This document shows, piece after piece, positions 8,370 through 14,434 of a DNA stretch of 14,434 bases (position 1 is its first letter; each line of letters opens with the position of its first letter). This DNA comes from Paraglomus occultum (lineage: Eukaryota > Glomeromycota > Glomeromycetes > Paraglomerales > Paraglomeraceae), in the NCBI GenBank assembly GCA_910592205.1, contig CAJVPJ010000936.1, positions 1 through 14,434 on the forward strand, given 5' to 3'. The notes under the pieces were generated by a model that did not search any database, was not told the DNA's origin, and saw only the letters and a program-made list of their open reading frames with translations. The position numbers and the translations under genes were made by a program.

Positions 8370-9972
8370 TCATAAACCTGTTTCGCTATATATGTTGATT
8401 ATAATCAACAAAAGTCCCATGACCGTCATGGTCATGATGGGAGCAACAGCGCCGTACGAATACATCAACAATTCTGCCATCTCCTCCTCAAACGTGTTTG
8501 TCAACTGACAGATGTTGATACAATTGACCGCACTTGGCCCACTCGCCATCAGCATCAATACAAACAACAGCATCGGATCATCAAAGTAAAGTCCGCGGGT
8601 GAGTAATACCAACGAGATACCAAGCACAGGCATGACCAAAAACCTGCTGGACATAATATATGCGTATACTGACAACATCCCACCATTTTTGCCGCCCGAC
8701 AGATTGTAAAGTTGAGCTCCGAGAGTGAGAAGTGTTAGGGGAATGGTCATATGCCCTAGAGTAGATACCGTCGTGGTGATACTGTTGTATATAAAGGAAT
8801 GTTTGCTGAAGATGAGATATTTCAATGTTGGATTGACGCAGACTATGAGCGCAAGTAATGCTGCGAGAAGAGGCGGATTAGAAATATCACTGATCAACTT
8901 CCAAACTTTTGACAGCAGGCCCGGGGATCGATTACGTCTTGCGGGGTTGTGTTGATGATCTAAGAGAGAAGTCGATTCAGTCGTTTCTCGTCGGGCGGGT
9001 TTGTGCGAGTTGCTGTCGTATGCGGAAACGATCGATATGCCACAGCTCGAGTCTGGTGGAGTGTCGTGAGGAGTGTGCTCAATGATGATGATTTCTTCGT
9101 CATCGCTGTTGTCGGGTTTCCTTAAAAGCCAAGTGCCCAAACTCCATCTTTATACGGGTGAGTGAACCGAGAGGATCAAGAATAGGCAAATCAATCGTTA
9201 GGGCAAAAAAAAATTGAAAAGACTCGACACGGTTAGGATGATATGTACGCAACGGCTATATACGTACCTTCCTAAATTACCCATGAGATTGGCTATTAAT
9301 AAATACGATATACCGCGCGAGACTATTTCTGCTGGTGGTTCGGTCTTATCGTGTGTCAAGAGCATGATCGCATCGGTCTTGCCAATGCTCACTAAAAGAG
9401 CTATAGACATACTGGTGACATTGTTAAATATTATGCCGGTCATTGCGAATTTGGTTTTTGGTATGGACCATCGGAAAACGTATCCTCCAATGATGGCAAG
9501 TATGCTCGCAATTATTGCAAAGATAAAGTAGAACGTTGTTATAGGCCATAATTTCAACAACGTCTCCAAATCCATACTTTTCCCAATCTCGGCAAAGAGG
9601 AAAAAAGGTAATAGCAAATTCAGTATTACCCTTGAGAATCCCTATACAATTCGTGAATGGATGTTATTTACTAATGAAAAGGAGGAGAGGTGGGGGGGGG
9701 GGGGCGCGAAGGTTTTGCTATTTTGTTTTTTGTTTTTTGGTTGTATGATCATGTTGTTTATTTCCTACCTTGTGCGCTTCGGTGGTTATAATTCCGCGTC
9801 TGGCGGCTACATATCCAGTTAAACAGCTCAAAATGATTTGTGCGTTTGACTTTTAGAAGGGAAAGAGTTAATTAGTGAATCTATCATGGATATAATATCG
9901 CTTCAAAGGATCAGATAATTAATGAATTTTGTTTACTTGTGCTGATATCTGGAATATGTTGCCGTAATCCAT
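8370..9972 (-). CDS. Auxin efflux carrier / PIN-likes (PILS) family membrane transporter
   Basis: Four exons join in frame to give a complete 422-residue protein: 9972-9937, 9849-9769, 9641-9268 and 9147-8370 (stop TGA 8370-8372). It belongs to the membrane transport (Mem_trans, PIN-like) family, whose plant PILS members sit in the ER and whose fungal members are poorly studied; the substrate here cannot be read from sequence. Five N-terminal membrane segments (about 14-33, 43-58, 70-94, 103-126, 146-162) include IIFNNVTSMSIALL and end in the conserved ISYLLIANLMGNLGRWS. A hydrophilic, acidic then basic loop (about 170-243; DNSDDEE, KPARRETTES) follows. The second half has five segments (about 255-275, 286-315, 325-350, 354-377, 391-418) with SNPPLLAALLAL, MTIPLTLLTLGAQL and ASGPSAVNCINI, all family hallmarks. 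Every splice junction restores a family-like sequence, so the start at 9972 and all exons are well supported; only the 12-codon first exon rests mainly on splice signals. The gene appears intact. Confidence 0.92.
9148..9267 (-). other. Intron 3 of the PILS-type gene
   Basis: A 120-nt intron with donor GTACGT and acceptor GTATAAAG. It splits the Arg codon (AG|A) in the conserved NLGRWS motif. Reading through would end the protein at 9198. Boundaries are fixed by protein conservation. Confidence 0.9.
9642..9768 (-). other. Intron 2 of the PILS-type gene, containing a G13/C13 tract
   Basis: A 127-nt phase-0 intron with donor GTAGGA and acceptor GTATAG. Removing it joins ITTEAHK to GFSRVILNLLLPF, as expected for the family. 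It carries a run of thirteen C on the sense strand (G on plus at 9692-9704) inside a wider polypyrimidine stretch. Confidence 0.88.
9692..9704 (+). repeat. G13 homopolymer in an intron
   Basis: Thirteen consecutive G, preceded by a purine-rich GGAGGAGAGG stretch and followed by CGCGAAGGTTTTG. The bases after the run partly resemble those after the G14 run at the mariner end (14258 onward). Confidence 0.7.
9850..9936 (-). other. Intron 1 of the PILS-type gene
   Basis: An 87-nt phase-0 intron with donor GTAAAC, a CTAAT branch-like element about 25 nt before the end, a pyrimidine tract (CTCTTTCCCTTCT) and acceptor AAAAG. An in-frame TAA lies just before the acceptor, so exon 2 must start here or later. 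Confidence 0.75.
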
Positions 9973-10017
9973 TGTCGTTTACAGTGTTTATTGAGGCAAA
10001 AATTACGATATGATTTG

Positions 10018-10025
10018 TTTATATA
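10018..10025 (-). promoter_or_regulatory. Putative TATA box of the PILS-type gene
   Basis: TATATAAA on the minus strand is 45 nt upstream of the ATG at 9972-9970, compatible with a start site about 30 nt downstream and a very short leader. It supports the chosen start codon. Confidence 0.45.
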
Positions 10026-10591
10026 ACAGAATAAAAACCTTATACCCGGAAATAACGTGCAGAACGGCCCCCATGTGCAAGGCACATGTACCCCGATATG
10101 TCATCCTTTTTTTGCTTCCTATTGTAATAGGAAATCAATTCAGTATTAATATGGAGCCTACAACTCCTGATCACGCCATAATCCTCATGATGACATAATT
10201 GATTGCTATCGATTCTATTCTGGGACAGGATCAATGTTCTCGTTGGCAGGCCGGGGGATATTAATCCATTGATCGGCAGAGAAAAGGAGTTGTTCTGCTT
10301 CTGAGGCATATTTTTAGGGGAGGCGGGGAAAAAACGAAAAGGTTCAAACATTGTTAATTGTTAATTGTGAATGATAATGACGATTTGCGATGATTGGCTG
10401 AACACAAATCCACTGCCTTTTCCGAGTCGAAGTTCTCATTTATGTTCGGATCCCCAATTAGACTTTTGCTGTGCAAAAAGACCTCTTAAAGTGCCGTATC
10501 GTCGTTATGTTATTGGTGGAATTATACAAATGCATTTGTTATATTATTCAAGCAAACGCGAATAACATTCTCGATTTCAAAACTTTATTAT

Positions 10592-10789
10592 CTACTGCGT
10601 CGTGCACCTTACGTCATATCTTATTATAGCAACCCCTTGTACAGTCGCTGTCACTATTGTGCTGATGGTATTCACAACATGTTTTCCGGATTCCCTCCCT
10701 GTTTCATTGAATATGTTGCCTGATAAGCCACATGTGTTTATTGGTTGATATCTGATAGGAGTTTTCTTATCGCATCTGGCCGATAACAT
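10592..10789 (-). CDS. Short hypothetical reading frame or exon
   Basis: A 65-codon frame from an ATG at 10789, open nine codons further upstream. The translation is balanced and Cys-containing (NPSCG just before the ATG, then SARCDKKTP, NTCGLSG) with a mildly hydrophobic stretch (VVNTISTIVTATVQGVAII). Its stop is followed within a few bases by AATAAA (minus strand, 10589-10584), which would suit a terminal exon. No family is recognised and no upstream exon could be placed. It may be chance. Confidence 0.2.
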   Translation of the reverse strand: MLSARCDKKTPIRYQPINTCGLSGNIFNETGRESGKHVVNTISTIVTATVQGVAIIRYDVRCTTQ

Positions 10790-11621
10790 TCCGCAGCTCG
10801 GGTTTGGAAGGTTACATTATTATTGTTATCGCTATTTATATTGTGCTACCTTGATGATAAATGCAGAAAAACAATAGAGCACCTCCCCTCCCATTTACAT
10901 TACCTTTTTTTAACCATACACCTGCTGTTAATATTAAGCTTACACATTACTAAAGCCACTAAAATTTGTGTCTTACTTAACAACAACAACAATAATATCT
11001 TAATCATGCTTCACCCAAACTGGATTCCCTTTCATCTGCGGATGCTAACCAATAAAATTTACACGATCGCCTGCCCTGCTTTTAGAGCTATATACTATGG
11101 ACTGGATATTGATAACGTCTGGTAACACAGATAACATAAACATTAACTTTAAGCCACAAACGTTACTCTTAGCACTTGAGCACGGACAAGAAGATAAGGT
11201 TTGCCCGTCATTTGAGCACCTATAGATCATAGTTTTTTTCGCATTTACACGATCTTGCCGTTGTCGTCAGATCAGCAGACTATTACGTTATCCGGTCGCA
11301 ACACTAATAGCATCGAGTAATATTGCGAGGGCAGTTGTTGTGTGCATAATCGCACATTAACGATCTATTGTACATATCGCCGACAACATGCTTTGTAATG
11401 ATTTCGAATTGGCAACTTTATTTTTTTTTCGCTTTGCATGTCAACTTGCAACGATGAATTGTCTTCAAAAGCTTGTGACCCCTGCTGATTGTGGATGATT
11501 ACACAACAGCTGTGTTTACAGTTTATGCTCAATTTTTTTATATGCGTTGGGATATTCATCAATCACGGGCACAAGAGATTTAATAGTTTATTTTCCAAAA
11601 ATACTCTATTATATGACGATC

Positions 11622-12245
11622 ATGGCTTGCGAAAAAAAAGAAGTGTATGGCGTGCGACCTTGCATCCAATGGGTAAACTGTCTAGTTGGAAATGGGAACG
11701 ATGCATGTATTTTTAAGGATGAAATTTTTTCGTGGGCTTCTTTTTTCTCTGTTTGTCGAGAAAACTTCTCAGAATTAAAACGGGTTGGAAAAATCGGACG
11801 TGAGAACCAACAGATGCTTTATTTACATGTTTATTGCAAATCGCCCACAGTAATAGTAATAGGGAAATAAGCTGTGCATTTCACATAGGGGAACAGGCAT
11901 CGCATTGGCAGAGCTGCAGTCAATGGTGGGAATGAAAAGTTCCCAGAAAGTAGTATCGATGATGTAAAGTTTATGACATTGTTACAGTACCCGTATAATG
12001 AACTGAGAAAATTGCAAAGATTCAAGTAAAAATTTCTCATATCAGTAAGTTCTCAGAAGGCACGAGTGAAACGTATCGAAAACTTTGTATGAGACTAAGA
12101 GTGTCAAAGTATCATGTATTTATGGAAATGCACAAATTTTATTACCAGTTTACAAGAAAAAGACAGTAAAATTAAATCAAAACTTGAGAAGCATGTGAAA
12201 GCTATTTGCAAAATTGACAAACTTGACCGCACTGGCATAATATAG
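11622..12245 (+). pseudogene. Possible decayed or multi-exon unknown coding region
   Basis: Several successive plus-strand pieces have protein-like translations in different frames: 11622-11870 (82 residues, with RPCIQWVNCLVGNGN and FSELKRVGKIGRENQQ), a following segment ending at 11967 (with GTGIALAELQSMVG), one ending at 12029 (with QYPYNELRKLQRF) and one at 12114-12245 (43 residues, with KIKSKLEKHVKAICKIDKLD). No spaced donor/acceptor pairs join them well, so a frameshifted relic is more likely than an active gene. No family is recognised; chance openness cannot be excluded. Confidence 0.25.
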
Positions 12246-12668
12246 TCGTAGAGTTTAACGAAAAGGTAACCTTAAATGAATAAAACTTTATCTTTATAGA
12301 ATACTGATACATATATTAATACCCTATGTCAGAATTCACGTGTTGTGATTGTAAATTTCATAGAATAAAGTATTATTGTTCCTGTTAACTCGGTCAATCG
12401 TTAATCAGTAGAGCTGGTGCACCAATGAAAGGTTTATTTATATATTTGGGTAGCGGGCTCAACCAGACATCAGTCATATAGTAATTGAATATTTATTTAG
12501 TAAAAACTCACATTTAAAGTGTAACCATTATAAATAGAGTAAAGTATTCCTCATTCCCGATATGTTTATTCTAATATCGATTAATTGGTACCTCAATAAT
12601 AATGATAGTGAATTATTAGCCTATCAAAAATTCTCGGAAATAATTAAAGGCAATCGAAAGCAAAGACT

Positions 12669-12866
12669 GTGCCTTTCCTTTACCCAACCAAACTAGTCAT
12701 TGGTACCGAAGAACCAGACTTGCCGTTATCCGGTAATGATTTCCTAGAAGCAGCAAAAGGCAATATCGATATGACAGACAAGAAGCTTAATAAACCCCTT
12801 GCTGTAGCTTGCCTAACAGTGACAATAAAGTTAGAAAACATTTGTGCGCTGCAAGTTTCTATTTGA
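12669..12866 (+). CDS. Short hypothetical reading frame, possible exon or relic
   Basis: A 65-codon frame beginning at a GTG and open about nine codons further upstream. The translation is unusually protein-like for this AT-rich spacer (TKLVIGTEEPDLPLSGNDF, AAKGNIDMTDKKLNKP). There is no ATG at its start, so it would need an upstream exon (an AAAG acceptor-like site lies at 12663-12666) or is a relic. No family is recognised. Confidence 0.2.
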   Translation: MPFLYPTKLVIGTEEPDLPLSGNDFLEAAKGNIDMTDKKLNKPLAVACLTVTIKLENICALQVSI

Positions 12867-13113
12867 ATGACGGAAATTTAAGGCTAATTTTATATAACCA
12901 AGAACCCTACTAGACTAACAGAAAATTTCTAATAGTAGATAACGTCTGTTGAAGGAAAAAGGCTTATCCTTAACTAAATTTCAAGTTACATCTAATTAAT
13001 CACTCTCCGACAACCGACCAACTGCTTGACATTCGTATCAAAATGCTACATTCACACACTCATTTCTATGATGTACCCCTTTTGAATTAATCGTATAAGA
13101 TAAGAATAAACTT

Positions 13114-13137
13114 AATACAATAATACAATAATACAAT
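13114..13137. repeat. 8-bp tandem repeat, three perfect copies
   Basis: The unit AATACAAT is repeated three times without interruption in noncoding AT-rich spacer; a simple minisatellite. Confidence 0.85.
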
Positions 13138-14182
13138 CCAGCTTTTATGGTAATATGCACGCTTTGTTCACTCAACTTGATGTATTACTGAGAATAAGCA
13201 AAGTAAATTGAACAATTTTAATATAAATATATAAAAATATTCAGCGTAATGCGAGTGATTTAGTTATGTAATTTTTTATACGTGGTATATTCGATGAGTA
13301 AATCTGTGACCATTCCTTTCGACATTACTGATAGTTATATAACAAAGTATCCATAAAATTTCCCATTAAGGAAGTCCCTTATTATTATGGAAATCTGAGC
13401 TATTAGCAGAACCTATAATAATATTAATATTAATATGTACTTCCGTATACTATATATAAGCAATGACATGTTGAGTAAGTGAACTTGGTATTCTTTTAAA
13501 CTACAATATCAAGGAGTCTGCTCAAAAACAATACAAGCCACAGTTATTGTAAAACAAAACTAGCCACGCAGCAAAGATTATTCTGGTACAAAACATTAGT
13601 AATAATAGTAGGTATAAGTACTAATGTTTATCATATGAGGCATACTAATACTGCGACAGAGTAACCATTCTGTTTTGTGACATAAATGAGAGGCTGGCGT
13701 GACTAAATCAATGTGATATTTGGAAATGGTTTGCTTTACTAGAACAGCAGTGACTCATACTCAGACATAGTTTACAGACTATCTTAGATTTGCTATGAAA
13801 AATATAACTGAAATTTAAATTAGTTTAATTAAACCTGGCACAGTTATTACCTAACTATTATAACATGTTTGATATAGGTTTACTTAAAAAAAAATAGTTT
13901 TTATCAAATTTACTAAGAATTGCTGCACTATTAGGAGTATTTTTTTTAAAAAAAAAACAGGGTGAAAAGATTGCGCCTTATTATTTTAAAATCAATAATA
14001 CTCAAACTCTCCAGGATGTTTAGAAAATTACTTATGAAATTTATTAAAAAAAAAAAACAAAAATACAAAACACTAAACGAATATTATTACCAACTTATGA
14101 TAAATCAAGAAAAAACGAAAATTAGAATCATAAAGCAAATATTTGTTTCTCTATTACTATTATTCTTAACCATGCAATAATT

Positions 14183-14265
14183 CTTTTCAGCATCAGAATT
14201 GGATTGCGTAATTATCGATGATTGGAATTTCAATGTTCTACATGGGGGGGGGGGGGGCTGAAAAG
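14183..14265. repeat. Inverted 9-bp repeat around the mariner end
   Basis: CTTTTCAGC at 14183-14191 is the exact reverse complement of GCTGAAAAG at 14257-14265, the core of the mariner terminal repeat. The 65-nt interval includes the insertion boundary. It may be chance, or the trace of another mariner end in opposite orientation. Confidence 0.4.
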
Positions 14266-14275
14266 TTTTGTCACC
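14241..14275. repeat. Mariner-type terminal inverted repeat
   Basis: The outer end comprises G14 (14244-14257) followed by CTGAAAAGTTTTGTCACC. The G tract is longer than the short G run usual in this position, suggesting slippage expansion. The inner boundary is approximate because the partner repeat is outside the window. Confidence 0.5.
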
Positions 14276-14305
14276 GATTCTTTATTTCGATAATTTTAAA
14301 TACAA

Positions 14306-14434
14306 TTATTCAAAAAACAATTTAATTTTCTCAAAGTAGTCTTCATTGACATCTGTGCAATGTTTCAAACAGTACTGTCAACTCTAGAAGGACTTCCTAT
14401 AGTCAGCTTTTGGGGTGGTGTCAACAACTGGCTA
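14306..14434 (-). pseudogene. Decayed C-terminus of mariner transposase
   Basis: The minus strand reads VVDTTPKADYRKSF, then two in-frame stops close together (TAG and TGA, about 14389-14381), then CLKHCTDVNEDYFEKIKLFFE and a natural TAA at 14308-14306. The ending V(N/D)xxYFE is the usual mariner transposase C-terminus, with the terminal repeat about 30 nt beyond it. A third stop (TAG) lies at the window edge. The catalytic DD(D/E) region is outside the window. The internal stops show this copy cannot make full transposase from this frame. Confidence 0.7.

Larger units (their letters stand above)
9973..14240. other. Long gene-poor spacer with coding debris
   Basis: About 4.3 kb with no convincing intact gene. 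The part from about 12,250 to 14,200 is especially AT-rich and repetitive (ATATT runs, poly-A tracts, an 8-bp satellite at 13114). Fragments with protein-like composition are listed separately at 10592, 11622-12245 and 12669. The 72-codon Lys/Leu/Ile-rich frame at 13962-14180 looks like AT-rich noise. Confidence 0.5.
14241..14434 (-). mobile_element. 3' end of a mariner-family DNA transposon, truncated by the window edge
   Basis: The element starts after a TA dinucleotide (14239-14240), the target site of Tc1/mariner elements. It begins CATG and a G14 tract, followed by GGCTGAAAAGT, which matches the GGCTGATAAGT-type core of irritans-group mariner terminal repeats. Inside it, on the minus strand, lies the C-terminal part of a transposase. 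The other end lies beyond 14434. Confidence 0.65.

Noticed and set aside
8725-9531. Plus-strand frames of 76 and 105 codons
   Set aside because: Antisense shadows of the PILS-type exons, which show clear family motifs on the minus strand.
10040-10351. 103-codon minus-strand frame upstream of the PILS-type gene
   Set aside because: Overlaps the region holding that gene's likely TATA box, has no domain, and opposing frames are equally open.
13114-13137. CRISPR-like array
   Set aside because: The repeat is a contiguous 8-bp satellite with no spacers, and the genome is eukaryotic.
13962-14180. 72-codon plus-strand frame rich in Lys, Ile and Leu
   Set aside because: Composition follows from poly-A and AT-rich sequence; no protein-like features.

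Overview
The window is AT-rich eukaryotic DNA with compact, intron-bearing genes, short introns (about 85-130 nt) with GT..AG ends, and in one case a TACTAA-type branch site. The two recognisable proteins are a membrane-anchored SPRY protein of the yeast Ssh4/Ear1 type and an auxin-efflux-carrier/PIN-likes (PILS) transporter of the fungal type. Together they point to a fungus. The low GC, long gene-poor spacers and DNA-transposon debris fit an early-diverging lineage such as Glomeromycotina (arbuscular mycorrhizal fungi), but that placement is inference. There are no prokaryotic operons, CRISPR arrays or rRNA genes.

Layout. 3-131 (+): possible 3' end of a gene entering from the left. 438-2041 (-): three-exon SPRY gene. 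Its reading frame breaks inside the SPRY core at about 574-584, where the same 11 nt must be read twice to give the conserved protein. 2042-3798: spacer with a TATA box for the SPRY gene and a weak tRNA-like patch. 3799-4746 (-): single-exon orphan gene for a protein with a signal-peptide-like N-terminus and about seven membrane segments. 4747-8369: 3.6 kb spacer with no convincing gene. 8370-9972 (-): four-exon PILS-type transporter, reconstructed here as a complete 422-residue protein. 9973-14240: 4.3 kb gene-poor spacer with a few short or decayed reading frames. 14241-14434: one end of a mariner-family transposon, with the terminal inverted repeat and the decayed C-terminus of its transposase on the minus strand.

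The three main genes all lie on the minus strand, but each has its own putative TATA box and they are 1.8-3.6 kb apart, so they look like independent transcription units. All three encode membrane proteins. A shared pathway cannot be shown from the sequence. From known families, the SPRY protein would be an endosome/vacuole adaptor that recruits a Rsp5-type ubiquitin ligase to membrane cargo, and the PILS protein an ER or internal-membrane carrier.

I see no clear new multi-gene system. The best leads are the 11-nt frame break in the SPRY gene, the orphan seven-span protein, the mariner end with its long G tract and transition-type stops, and scattered decayed coding fragments at 11.6-12.9 kb.
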